Assembly: GCA_934702165.1 (NCBI GenBank)
Contig: CAKUYG010000013.1
Coordinates: forward strand, 1 to 23,963
Source of the DNA: an uncultured Bacteroidales bacterium
GTDB taxonomy: Bacteria > Bacteroidota > Bacteroidia > Bacteroidales > UBA932
Reading direction: 5' to 3'
Length of the DNA stretch: 23,963 nt
Shown here: piece after piece, positions 5,901 through 14,502 of the stretch
Layout of the letters: each line of letters opens with the position of its first letter
Position numbering within the stretch: position 1 is the stretch's first letter
Position numbers and translations under genes: made by a program
Notes under the pieces: generated by a model
The model's database searches: none
What the model saw: the letters and a program-made list of their open reading frames with translations, nothing else
Told to the model about the DNA's origin: nothing

Positions 5901-8076
5901 ATCCGGCATTAAGTACAATGGCAGCAGCTCCAGCGGACGCAACCCCGGTTACAGCAATCCCTCCGGCGGCGCAAGCTCCTCTGTCGATAACAACTACGAC
6001 AAGGAACTGGAAACCTTTGACTGGATTGAAGTAGCTATCGACCGAATCGGGCGTGTTATTGAGCGGCTCGGGAAGGTTGCGGATAGTGTATTCAAGTCTT
6101 TGAAGGCAAGGATGACCGCCGCCACAGACGAGATCTCTATGGTAACGCAGGAGATTGACTTGCAGCAGCGGGCTTATGACAAGTATCTCAGTGCCGCTGA
6201 ATCTGTCAGCCTGTCCTCTGATCTGAAAGAACTCGTGCGAAATGGCGCTATCGATATCTCTCAGTATGATGAAGATACGACAAAGCTCATCAACGACTAT
6301 AAAGATCTTTACGACAAGGCTCTGGATTGTTCCGCCGCCATTGACGATCTACATGAGTCCCTGGCGCAGCTCTATAAAGATAAGTTCGACACGATCCAGG
6401 AGAGTTACAGCAACAAGCTGACACTCATGCAGAAGGCATCGGATGCTTTGTCGAAGAAAATCGACAAGCTGGAAGAGCAGGGCTACATGCAGAATGCGAA
6501 CTACTATGCTCAGATGCAGGACATCGAACGGCAAAATATCCAGACGCTTAATAAAGAACTTACCGATCTGAACCGCGCCTTCAACGATGCCATGGCCTCT
6601 GGAGAGATTGAAGAGGGCAGCGACGCCTGGTATGAGATGAAGATCAACATCGAGGATACCAAGGCAGCTATTGATGACGCAGAGCTTTCAATCATCAAGT
6701 ACGCAAACGCTATCCGTCAAATCAGTTGGGACTACTTTGATTACGCTCAGGAGCGTGTCTCTCAGATCACATCCGAAGCAGACTTCCTACTAAGTCTGCT
6801 CGACGGCAGGGATATGTACGACGAGAACGGTAATCTGTCTGGTGCCGGTACTTCTTCTATGGGACTCCGTGCTGAAAAATACGGGGTGTACATGGCTCAA
6901 GCTGACAAATACGCAGACGAGATCAAGAAGCTCAACAAGAAACTCGCGTCCGATCCAAACAACAAGAATCTTATCGAACGCCGGGACGATCTGCTCGCCT
7001 CTCAGCGTGACTCCATTCTCGCCGCAAAGCAGGAGAAGGAGGCCATGATCGATCTTGCCACGAACGGGATTCAGGTTGAGCTGGACGCCATTCGGGAGCT
7101 AATCGATGCATACACAGAATCTCTGGACAGCGCGAAGGATCTGTACGACTATCAAAAGAAGATTGCGGAAAAGACTGCAAATATCTCTGCGTTGGAGAAG
7201 CAGCTGGCCGCGTATCAGAATGACATGTCCGAAGAGACTCGCTCAAAGATTCAGAAAATTCAGCTCGAGCTAAAAGACGCCAAGGACGATCTGAAAGATA
7301 CTGAGTACGATCGCTTTGTCAGTGACGCAAAGGATGCGCTTGACTCCATGTATGATGAATACGAGGATCTGCTGAACAGCCGCTTTGATGACGTAGATGC
7401 TTTGTTCGAGAAGTTGATCGATACCGTAAACGAGAACTACACAGATATCAATGACTACATTTCTAAAGCTGCCGGCTCTGTCGGCTACACCATCACTGAG
7501 GCGACCAGTTCACTCTGGGCAAATGGCGGCGGCGCAAATGGACTTGTATCTGTGTATGGAACAGATATCTCCACGAAGCTCACGTCCGTCGGGTTGACTG
7601 TCGAGAATATCTTCTCCGTTCTCGAAGGGATCGCAAGAGCAAATGGCGTATCGTTCGGCAGCATTAAGTCCTACAAATCAGGCGGACTGATCGATTATAC
7701 CGGCATTGCAAACGTGCATGGCTCTGAGAGCAAACCGGAAACGGTGCTGAACGCGGACGACACAAAGAATTTCATCATGCTTCGAGACGCCATGCGAAGC
7801 GGCGCTCTTAAGTCTATGCTCGGTTCCGTTCGTATCGGGAGCGAGCTTGGTAAGGTTGGTGCTGTTGACGCGGTGGCAATCAGCAAAACCGGAGGCGACG
7901 ACGGTTATACCGTCGGCTCAATCAGCGTCTCCATTCCGATTGCACATGTCAATGACTACAACGATTTTGTGAATCAGCTGCGGGACGACAAACAGTTTGA
8001 ACAGCTTATTCAGGACGTGACCATTGGCAGAATCGCGGGCAAAAACAGCCTGAGCAAGAACAGGCATAAGTGGTAA
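2995..8076 (+). CDS. Phage tail tape measure protein, exon 2
   Basis: This exon encodes 1693 residues after splicing, in phase 0 with exon 1; the protein from 308 onward would be 2142 residues. An open frame with TTG at 2965 exists, but its first ten codons are intron sequence. Counting from exon 2: a hydrophobic helix at about 72-95 (IGLFGKIGIGVAAVATAYGV); long helical, Lys/Glu/Ala-rich tracts; a Gly-rich patch and GHFVNGSANAYG near 867; a conserved block near 899-940 (LVGELGREIIVDPNTGRWYT, then AEFVNVPEGAIIFNHKQ); coiled coil at about 1000-1485; and a C-terminal block, SGGLIDYTGIANVHG with PETVLNADDTKNF, near 1562-1596. The two Gly-rich ELG/ETVLNADD-type blocks are typical of clostridial tape measure proteins. 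By the rough rule of 0.15 nm per residue, the tail would exceed 300 nm. A terminator-like hairpin follows the stop. Confidence 0.93.
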   Translation, partial: SAVKLAGGFDGDFLALIGYAQATKSGNIIKFFSEMAKGAKSAASSVDSSAGVIKKALAGISGGAKGAWNSIGLFGKIGIGVAAVATAYGVISKIEQNARENLQTSFDNAMSTASERSNVYDLYKAYEAANEAYDGSISSKEALEAATLSLAEALGIEKDAIDGVKDSLHEKTGEELSAAVDDAEQAVIAANQKIAGAVTGGSTSWSTAKNKGYINQFAQFLMATDDEDSYQYNLDVDDSAEKAEHLVNVYNKMLERRKELADSKQYDTREYKALDNAINYLKPDIDDLTSAQNLLNDATETYNNFLNPSSGDGIADAETKRANSLKTASEKTIAVITDIQNAQKALASQESGKSISPSDFTSEELKGYASALEYVNGVYQLNAEKVRAIAEENANAQIEINDTNKALAQQKYLENAKQIEKYRKELEAAKASGDDSVETIESNIKSLLKENSALKLECDQYDLMSSALVEATGAYQNWLNAKSADDSSDMFDGALEALKRINDVLNNSDSDLFGQIGIDSYKAAVDFVIPDTIDKEDSAAVDSYLQSISDMFTYDSSGNKKGLNIDNFIEKALSPNGDIAPLLEKVGDDYRIVGGKTMQDFADGLGLSLPLVEAMFEELGKYGAKFDWSDEASKTIGDLAVQANESAEALKNLDQYKDIKIVMDVSEFDDPKKACDSLKATIEQMHEMQVGLSVDDAAFQHANDVIAYCVAQKQLLSVPDVMSVDVSKVTSDIAPLLDLMQQFQNAKNNLEMKVETKADTTDAQAEVDALVTKIQSQDPEILAKVGLDPTSEDAIQTYITNLDAEAIVSFGVDSSLVTAFEKSSHTAKGTVNWYDNTTNLSKSFRRIGYVYWQDANSPSSPRGGGGGHFVNGSANAYGSVRVGTAKLQGDWRAHAGRSLVGELGREIIVDPNTGRWYTVGDKGAEFVNVPEGAIIFNHKQSDALLENGRVTGRGQSYVSGSAFVTGYIPSGIKYNGSSSSGRNPGYSNPSGGASSSVDNNYDKELETFDWIEVAIDRIGRVIERLGKVADSVFKSLKARMTAATDEISMVTQEIDLQQRAYDKYLSAAESVSLSSDLKELVRNGAIDISQYDEDTTKLINDYKDLYDKALDCSAAIDDLHESLAQLYKDKFDTIQESYSNKLTLMQKASDALSKKIDKLEEQGYMQNANYYAQMQDIERQNIQTLNKELTDLNRAFNDAMASGEIEEGSDAWYEMKINIEDTKAAIDDAELSIIKYANAIRQISWDYFDYAQERVSQITSEADFLLSLLDGRDMYDENGNLSGAGTSSMGLRAEKYGVYMAQADKYADEIKKLNKKLASDPNNKNLIERRDDLLASQRDSILAAKQEKEAMIDLATNGIQVELDAIRELIDAYTESLDSAKDLYDYQKKIAEKTANISALEKQLAAYQNDMSEETRSKIQKIQLELKDAKDDLKDTEYDRFVSDAKDALDSMYDEYEDLLNSRFDDVDALFEKLIDTVNENYTDINDYISKAAGSVGYTITEATSSLWANGGGANGLVSVYGTDISTKLTSVGLTVENIFSVLEGIARANGVSFGSIKSYKSGGLIDYTGIANVHGSESKPETVLNADDTKNFIMLRDAMRSGALKSMLGSVRIGSELGKVGAVDAVAISKTGGDDGYTVGSISVSIPIAHVNDYNDFVNQLRDDKQFEQLIQDVTIGRIAGKNSLSKNRHKW

Positions 8077-8085
8077 TACTTGCGT

Positions 8086-8113
8086 GGGAGGGACGTTACT
8101 GTCCCTCCCTTTT
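8086..8113 (+). terminator. Terminator-like hairpin after the tape measure gene
   Basis: GGGAGGGAC (8086-8094) and GTCCCTCCC (8101-8109) form a perfect 9-bp stem with loop GTTACT, followed by TTTTAG. It sits 10 bases after the tape measure stop, and the next ribosome binding site (GGAGGG, 8121-8126) follows at once. It may attenuate transcription into the tail-tip genes, or protect the 3' end of a processed mRNA. Confidence 0.7.
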
Positions 8114-8129
8114 AGTATATGGAGGGAAT

Positions 8130-8468
8130 ATGAGGAACGAACGGAAATTTGAATATCAGGCAAGAAAAATCAAGCAGCTCGAAGACGACCTGAAACAGGC
8201 AAAATCATCGGCTGCTGCTTTGGAAAGTGAAAACAAATCTATTCAACGTAAGTATGACGCCGCATTAGAGGCAATAAAACGTATAAACGCAGAACATCAA
8301 TCCTATGTCAACTCCCACGCCAAGACTATGGCAGAGACAATTGACGCAAGGAAAACATATGAGACTCTGATTGCAGAGTGTTTAGCAGTCAAGAGCGAAT
8401 ACCAAAAGCAAATTACGAAACTAATTGGTGACGCCAAAAGGGCAGGTCGCCATTCAAATAAACAGTAA
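8130..8468 (+). CDS. Small coiled-coil protein between tape measure and Dit genes
   Basis: A 112-residue soluble protein that I do not recognise. The start is ATG 8130, with GGAGGG 3 bases upstream; a longer reading from 8070 would run through the terminator-like hairpin and is not credible. The sequence is almost entirely charged helix: RKFEYQARKIKQLEDDLKQA followed by SSAAALESENKSIQRKYDAA, with leucine/alanine heptads to about residue 50, then a basic C-terminus (RAGRHSNKQ). It has no signal peptide or membrane span. Its place between the tape measure and distal tail genes suggests a tail-tip or tape-measure accessory role, but the sequence gives no direct evidence of one. Confidence 0.8.
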   Translation: MRNERKFEYQARKIKQLEDDLKQAKSSAAALESENKSIQRKYDAALEAIKRINAEHQSYVNSHAKTMAETIDARKTYETLIAECLAVKSEYQKQITKLIGDAKRAGRHSNKQ

Positions 8469-8480
8469 AGGAGTGCTGAC

Positions 8481-9308
8481 ATGAGGACATTGGATTTCTG
8501 GTACGACGAGCAGTGCTTAAGCGATTACAACTTCGTTGTATGCGACTTCTCCGCCGGCTCCGGCATTTCAGAGGTAAGCGCGGGATCGACGATTACATTC
8601 GTAAAGGTATCCCGGAACGGTGGAGCAAAGCACAGTCTGACGAATACGAAATACAATGACTGTCTGTCTGCCACATTTGACATCTGCAAGAATCCAGATA
8701 TCTTCCACGACGAGGATATGGAGATTACTTCTGATGAGTTCCGGGACATTATGCGGTGGCTGAACCGGAAAGAGTACCTTCCCTTCCACTTTATCAGCGA
8801 CGACGGCACCGTTGATGATATCGAAACCTGCTGGCATAATGCCAGTTTCAACCTATCGAAGCTCATGCTGGACGAGCGTACCTACGGAATCCGGCTAAAG
8901 CTGGAGACAAATATGCCGTATGGCTACGGCGCAGAGAAGGTTTTCTCATGGAGCGCTGCCAGCAACAATCTTTCAAACGTTATCATGGATACGTCCGACG
9001 AGATCGGCTATATCTATCCTACCATTATCGTGACATGCAGACAGGACTGTACCCTCACCATTACCAATGAGTCCGAGGGATGCTCCTCTGTCATTAAGAA
9101 CTGTAAAGCCGGAGAGAAAATCACCATGTACGGCGACACAAACATCATTGCTTCTTCCAACCCCGGTCATGACATCTGCAATGATTTCAATTACGACTTC
9201 TTCCGAATTGGGAACAGCGCTACCCGGATGGAGAATGTAATTATCGCGTCACACCCATGTGACATTGTCTTGAAATATCATCCAATCATTAAGTATGCAC
9301 AACTATAA
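8481..9308 (+). CDS. Distal tail protein (Dit), Sipho_tail family
   Basis: A 275-residue protein expected to form the hexameric ring joining the tail tube to the tip. The start is ATG 8481, with AAAGGAG 7 bases upstream. The N-terminus (MRTLDFWYDEQCLSDYNFVV) and the later segment SDEFRDIMRWLNRKEYLPFH fit the Dit N-terminal domain. It is followed by a beta-rich C-terminal half that includes DCTLTITNESEG and a final strand-rich stretch. The length is normal for Dit proteins of Gram-positive siphophages. Its position, after the tape measure gene and before the very large Tal-like gene, is the canonical order in TP901/SPP1-type phages, which strengthens the call more than any single motif. Six Cys residues in the C-terminal half are more than usual. 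Confidence 0.8.
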   Translation: MRTLDFWYDEQCLSDYNFVVCDFSAGSGISEVSAGSTITFVKVSRNGGAKHSLTNTKYNDCLSATFDICKNPDIFHDEDMEITSDEFRDIMRWLNRKEYLPFHFISDDGTVDDIETCWHNASFNLSKLMLDERTYGIRLKLETNMPYGYGAEKVFSWSAASNNLSNVIMDTSDEIGYIYPTIIVTCRQDCTLTITNESEGCSSVIKNCKAGEKITMYGDTNIIASSNPGHDICNDFNYDFFRIGNSATRMENVIIASHPCDIVLKYHPIIKYAQL

Positions 9309-9330
9309 CTGCTGGAAGGAGGTGGGTTAA

Positions 9331-12300
9331 ATGGCTGTGCGAATTTTGTTTGACGAAGCCCACAATCCTATTCAGCCTACGATTGTGCTTACCACAAGAA
9401 GCGGCAGGAAACTGGGACGTATCCCCGCTGTGAACGTAGCCTTTAAGGACAGGATGAATGACGGATACGAAATGTCCTTCAAAGTTTATCAGGCAGACTG
9501 CAAAAACAGCTGGGATAGAATCACCGACTTTAAGCTCGTGTGGGTCAAGGAATGGAACAGATTTTTTGAAATTGAAGTAGAGACCTCTGATAGCGGCGAC
9601 ATCGTAAAAAATGTAACAGCTACTTCTCTTGGTAAGGCTGAACTATCTCAAATCAATCTATACGACAAGGAAATCAATACGGAAGACGATATTGCCAGAG
9701 AAGATTATGCGCCGACAGTTTTCTACAATCCCGATGACAAGAGCACCTCACTGCTGGACAGAATATTGGAAAAGGCTCCACACTACCATGTTGGCCATGT
9801 TGATGACAGTCTAAAAGGTATTCAGCGTACATTCTCGTTTAATGGCAAATCCATCGATGACGCTTTCAAAGAAGTAAGCGAGGAGATTGAATGTCTGATT
9901 ACCGCCGACTGCTTCGTCGGCGAAGACGGCAGCATTGTCCGCGAGATAAATGCCTATGATCTGAAGGCTCATTGTCTCGAGTGCGGAAGGCGCGGAGACT
10001 TCACTGATGCCTGTGACAGCTGCGGCAGCACCAACGTCATGGCCGGATACGGTCATGATACTTCTATTTTCGTATCTACTGAGAATCTGGCCGACAATAT
10101 CAAGTACTCTACGGACAATGGTTCTGTAAAGAACTGCTTTAAGCTGGAAGCCGGAGACGATTTGATGACCGCTGCTGTTGTCAGCTGTAATCCAAACGGA
10201 AGCGCCTACATCTGGCACATTACAGATGATGTGAAAGAAGATATGTCCGACGGGCTGGTGAAAAAGTTGAACGACTATGACCAACTGTACACCTATTACC
10301 ATGGAGAACATACTGTTACGATCCCAGACGCCCTGCTTAACAGCTACAATGCTTTGATTGAAAAATACAGCGTCTTTACATCCGATTATAAGAAGGCTGT
10401 CAAGAGCATTGTCGGCTATCCGGAACTGATGGAGCGATACTTCGACACGATCGATTTTGGAATCTACCTGACCAGTAAGCTCATGCCCGCCCCCGAAATG
10501 ATTGAAACATCTGCCGCGGATCAGATTCGGATTATCCGGGACTCACTTCTCTCACCCGTTTCAGTAAAAAATATCGAGACATGCTCTGCTTCTACTGCTG
10601 AGAGCGCTGTGCTCGGAATGGCAAAAGCAGTTGCGGATAGTCGATACCAAATCAGGATTTCAGAATCGGCATATGCTGACAAAACATGGAGCGGCATTAT
10701 CCAAGTCACGAACACTTCCAACGAGGAGGATACCGCTACCTCTGCTCGCCTATCCTGTAAAGTGAACGACGACTATGCTGGATATGTAAAGCAGAAAATT
10801 CTGAAAACGATGAAGCGCTCCACAGACGACGCTACCAGCATCGACGCTATGTTCAAACTGTCTGATGAAAAGTTTGCAACGGAGCTTCGGAAGTACTGCC
10901 TGTCCAGACTGAATGCATTCCATGATATCTGCCAGAGCTGTGTTGACATTTTGATCGAACACGGAATCTCCGACAACTCCAAGTGGGCATATAAAGACGA
11001 CGACCTCTATCAGAGCCTTTACCTGCCATACTATAACAAACTCCAGCTGCTTGAGACCGAAATTCAATTACGTGAGCAGGAGATTGCCATTGTTACAGGC
11101 TCTTATAATACCAATGGGAATCTGATAGCGGATGGTATGAAGTCCTTCCTACAGTCTGAAAAGGATACGATTCAAAAGAATCTGAATTTCGATGACTATC
11201 TTGGTGAGGAATACTTGCTGGAATTTGCCGCTTATCGCAGGGAAGACACCTACCAGAACAGCAACTATATCTCTGACGGGTTAAACAATGCAGAACTGTT
11301 TGACATGGCTCAGCGTTTTATTAAAGTTGCACAGTCCGAAATTGTAAAATCTGCAACGCTGCAGCATTCTATCACAGCGACGCTCAAGAATCTTTTAGCT
11401 ATGAAAGAGTTTGCAGCAATCGTCAACTACTTTGAAATTGGTAATTGGATTCGGGTTCGGATTGACAAGAAATTGTTTAAGCTGCGACTCGTTCAGTATG
11501 AAATTGATTTTGACAATTTCGATAATATTAGTGTGGACTTTTCTGATGTTATTGTTTCCGGTGGTGTTGTTAGTGATGTAGAAAGCATTATCAGCAAAGC
11601 TTCATCTATGGCTACCTCCTACGACTATGTTGCGCGTCAGGCAAAGCAGGGCAGCAAGGGTACCACCCAGCTATCCGATTGGGTGAACAGGGGATTAGAT
11701 TTGACGAAGCTGCGAATTATTGACAGCGCAGAAAATCAGAACATCTCATGGGATAGTCACGGCCTGCTCTGTAAAGAATACTTGCCCATCCTTGGTCGGT
11801 ACGACGATAAACAGCTGAAGCTTATCAGCCGCGGGCTGTATCTGACTGACGACAACTGGAAAACTTCTAAGGCTGGTATTGGCGACTTTACTTTTTGGAA
11901 TCCGAAAACTGGCAAGATGGAGGAGTCATATGGCGTCATTGCTGACGTAATCGTCGGCAATATTATTTTGTCTGAAGAAGTTGGTATCTACAATCAGCGC
12001 AACAGCATTACCATGGACGAAAGCGGTCTCACAATCACAGCCTTCAAAGAGGAAGACAAGCCATCCGTCGTTTTCAATGTACGTAAGAAAGTTGTTGATG
12101 CGGACGGCAACGAGCAATTCTACGACGAGTTATATCTGGATGACGACGGGAATCTTGTTATTAACGGCAGTGTGCGGATAAACTCACAGGTAAATCCCGG
12201 TTCAACTGGAACTTTGGATGACCTGAGTAAGGACATCAGCACCATTCAGAATCGTATCGACGGATTTAATGGTCTCTTCTTCTACATCCGCTACTCAGAA

Positions 12301-14493
12301 AATTCTGACGGAAGCGATATGACTGAGATTCCAAATGAGAAATCAAACTATATGGGAATCTGCAGTACAAACGAAAGTACTGCGCCTACCGACCCATCAA
12401 GGTATACATGGGCAAGAACTAAAGGTGAACGTGGTTCCCAAGGTATCGCAGGAACAAGCAGTCATCTCCATATCCGCTACTCCAACGACGGTGAGACCTT
12501 TACGGGAAACGGTGGACTCGATATCGGCGACTGGATCGGTACTTGCGTATCTGAATCTGAGACAGCGCCGGAAGAATTCGCCTCTTATAAGTGGTCAAAG
12601 CTCAACGGTACGGACGGAATCAATACCGCATATGTCATGCTATATAAGCGGTATGAAGTAGCGCCACCGAGAATCAGCTCTGATTTGCAGTATTCTTTCG
12701 AGACCGGCGAGATAAGCGGAACATTGGAGGGATGGTCTCAGAATATCCCTGCGTCAGATGGCCGCCCCTGCTATGTCATTCACGCAATGGCCGCCTCTCA
12801 GCAGCTCACCGACACAATCGCCGCAAGCGAATGGACTGAACCGACAAAAATTGTTGAAGATGGTCTACCCGGAGCAAACGGATATAGCACCGCCACAGTG
12901 TACCTGTATAAGCGTTCTGCAAACGCAGTCACCATCGACTGGACAGATACGCTGACCTACTCATTCAGTCTTAAAAAGCTGACGGCGATACCGAGCGGGT
13001 GGGCAGCATCTGTCCCGGATGGGGATCTTCCGCTGTATGTTACAGCAGCAACCGTTGCCTCTACAACGGCTACTGATACAGTGGCACCAGAGGAATGGTC
13101 GGAACCTGTCTTACTCTCCAGAAACGGAACGGACGGTCTGAACTCTGCAACGGTATTTCTATATAAGAGGAGCGCATCCATACCGGACAAACCAGGTAAG
13201 GACGTGACCTATACATTCGCTACCGGAACCCTGTCTGAAACAGACGGCTGGTCTATGGACGTCCCTGCCGGAATAGACCCATGCTATGTTGTTCACGCCA
13301 CTGCTGTGTCAAGCTCTGCCACGGATATTATCAACGGTGGTGAATGGAGTGAACCTGTTGTATTCGTTCAAAACGGCAATGACGGTACGAACGGCCACAA
13401 CACAGCATCCGTGTACCTTTATAAACGCTCCAAGACAGCAGTCGCTGTTGACTGGACGGACACGCTGACATATGTATTCTCTTCTAAGTCTTTGGTGAGC
13501 GTACCTGCCGGATGGTCGCAGACGATCCCCGTTGGCAGCGACCCTATCTATGTGACAATGGCTGGTGCATATAGCGATACGAATACGGATGATATTGCTG
13601 TTAATGAATGGTGCGAGCCTGTCATTCTTGCTCAAAATGGTATAGATGGCGAAAAGGGAGCTGACGGCGTTAGCTCTCATTTTTATATCCGTTACTCCGA
13701 AAACTCTGATGGAAGTAACATGACGGCCATACCAACAGATACAACATACTACATCGGCGTTTGTAGTACAGATTCTGCAACCGCGCCTACGGATGTGTCT
13801 CAGTATGAATGGTCAAAGTTCCGTGGGAATGATGGTATACCAGGAGCAACCGGTGCGGATGGCAGGACGCAATATCTGCATATTAAATACTCCGATGACG
13901 GCGAGACCTTTACTGGAAACGACGGAGAGGATCTTGGTGACTATATTGGAACGCTTGTTGACTTTAATCAGGAAGACTCCATGGATTTCAATGCGTACAA
14001 ATGGAAGTTGTTCTCAGAAGATTTAAGTGCCGATCTCGAAGAAATTCGCGAGCGGATTGACCAAAGCGCAGACGCAATCTATGAGGATATTGCGAATAAG
14101 GAAAGTGAAATCTATGGTAGAATCAACAACGACACATCTGACATTCGCAGCTCTATTACAAGTCAGGTAAACGGAGTTCAGGAAACAATCAAAAAGAACT
14201 ATGATGAAGTCATCAGCGAATCCAGATCAATCCTGGAATCTTATAAGGCTGAGCTTGGGCAGTATATGTCTTTCGGCGACAGTGGCCTTATTATGGGTGC
14301 TTCTGCGAGTTCTTTCAAAACCGTTATTGACAATGAAGGAATGTATTTCAAAGAAGGGGACGCAATCGTCTCTTACGTCAAAAACAATCAGCTGCACATC
14401 CCAAATGCTGTTATCGAAAGCACAATGATGCTTGGTAAATTCTTCTTCTCGCCGAGAAGCGATGGTGGCGTGTCGCTTGTGTGGCAGGAATAG
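9331..14493 (+). CDS. Tail-tip antireceptor/Tal protein with tandem repeats
   Basis: A 1720-residue protein at the tail tip, likely linking Dit to receptor binding. The start is ATG 9331, with AAGGAGGTGG just upstream. Residues 1 to about 380 form the N-terminal tail-hub region of the phage minor structural (Prophage_tail/Tal) family. It contains an inserted Cys4 zinc-binding motif (C215, C218, C228, C231). Residues about 700-740 (GNWIRVRIDKKLFKLRLVQY) close the hub part. From about 980 a repeat section begins: an IRYSENSDGS module, four LYKR modules (near 1099, 1188, 1273, 1359; period about 85 residues), then a second IRYSENSDGS module near 1449. Short Gly-rich linkers of GTDG or GATGADG type separate them. 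Near 1570-1640 lies a coiled coil, and the C-terminus (SGLIMGASASSFKTVIDNEG) is a fibre-type beta domain. No peptidase motif is evident, so receptor binding is likelier than lysis. Confidence 0.8.
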   Translation: MAVRILFDEAHNPIQPTIVLTTRSGRKLGRIPAVNVAFKDRMNDGYEMSFKVYQADCKNSWDRITDFKLVWVKEWNRFFEIEVETSDSGDIVKNVTATSLGKAELSQINLYDKEINTEDDIAREDYAPTVFYNPDDKSTSLLDRILEKAPHYHVGHVDDSLKGIQRTFSFNGKSIDDAFKEVSEEIECLITADCFVGEDGSIVREINAYDLKAHCLECGRRGDFTDACDSCGSTNVMAGYGHDTSIFVSTENLADNIKYSTDNGSVKNCFKLEAGDDLMTAAVVSCNPNGSAYIWHITDDVKEDMSDGLVKKLNDYDQLYTYYHGEHTVTIPDALLNSYNALIEKYSVFTSDYKKAVKSIVGYPELMERYFDTIDFGIYLTSKLMPAPEMIETSAADQIRIIRDSLLSPVSVKNIETCSASTAESAVLGMAKAVADSRYQIRISESAYADKTWSGIIQVTNTSNEEDTATSARLSCKVNDDYAGYVKQKILKTMKRSTDDATSIDAMFKLSDEKFATELRKYCLSRLNAFHDICQSCVDILIEHGISDNSKWAYKDDDLYQSLYLPYYNKLQLLETEIQLREQEIAIVTGSYNTNGNLIADGMKSFLQSEKDTIQKNLNFDDYLGEEYLLEFAAYRREDTYQNSNYISDGLNNAELFDMAQRFIKVAQSEIVKSATLQHSITATLKNLLAMKEFAAIVNYFEIGNWIRVRIDKKLFKLRLVQYEIDFDNFDNISVDFSDVIVSGGVVSDVESIISKASSMATSYDYVARQAKQGSKGTTQLSDWVNRGLDLTKLRIIDSAENQNISWDSHGLLCKEYLPILGRYDDKQLKLISRGLYLTDDNWKTSKAGIGDFTFWNPKTGKMEESYGVIADVIVGNIILSEEVGIYNQRNSITMDESGLTITAFKEEDKPSVVFNVRKKVVDADGNEQFYDELYLDDDGNLVINGSVRINSQVNPGSTGTLDDLSKDISTIQNRIDGFNGLFFYIRYSENSDGSDMTEIPNEKSNYMGICSTNESTAPTDPSRYTWARTKGERGSQGIAGTSSHLHIRYSNDGETFTGNGGLDIGDWIGTCVSESETAPEEFASYKWSKLNGTDGINTAYVMLYKRYEVAPPRISSDLQYSFETGEISGTLEGWSQNIPASDGRPCYVIHAMAASQQLTDTIAASEWTEPTKIVEDGLPGANGYSTATVYLYKRSANAVTIDWTDTLTYSFSLKKLTAIPSGWAASVPDGDLPLYVTAATVASTTATDTVAPEEWSEPVLLSRNGTDGLNSATVFLYKRSASIPDKPGKDVTYTFATGTLSETDGWSMDVPAGIDPCYVVHATAVSSSATDIINGGEWSEPVVFVQNGNDGTNGHNTASVYLYKRSKTAVAVDWTDTLTYVFSSKSLVSVPAGWSQTIPVGSDPIYVTMAGAYSDTNTDDIAVNEWCEPVILAQNGIDGEKGADGVSSHFYIRYSENSDGSNMTAIPTDTTYYIGVCSTDSATAPTDVSQYEWSKFRGNDGIPGATGADGRTQYLHIKYSDDGETFTGNDGEDLGDYIGTLVDFNQEDSMDFNAYKWKLFSEDLSADLEEIRERIDQSADAIYEDIANKESEIYGRINNDTSDIRSSITSQVNGVQETIKKNYDEVISESRSILESYKAELGQYMSFGDSGLIMGASASSFKTVIDNEGMYFKEGDAIVSYVKNNQLHIPNAVIESTMMLGKFFFSPRSDGGVSLVWQE

Positions 14494-14502
14494 GAGGAAT
14501 AA

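Noticed and set aside
8070..8129. Upstream start for the 112-residue coiled-coil protein
   Set aside because: It would translate through the terminator-like hairpin and overlap the tape measure stop; ATG 8130 has GGAGGG in place.
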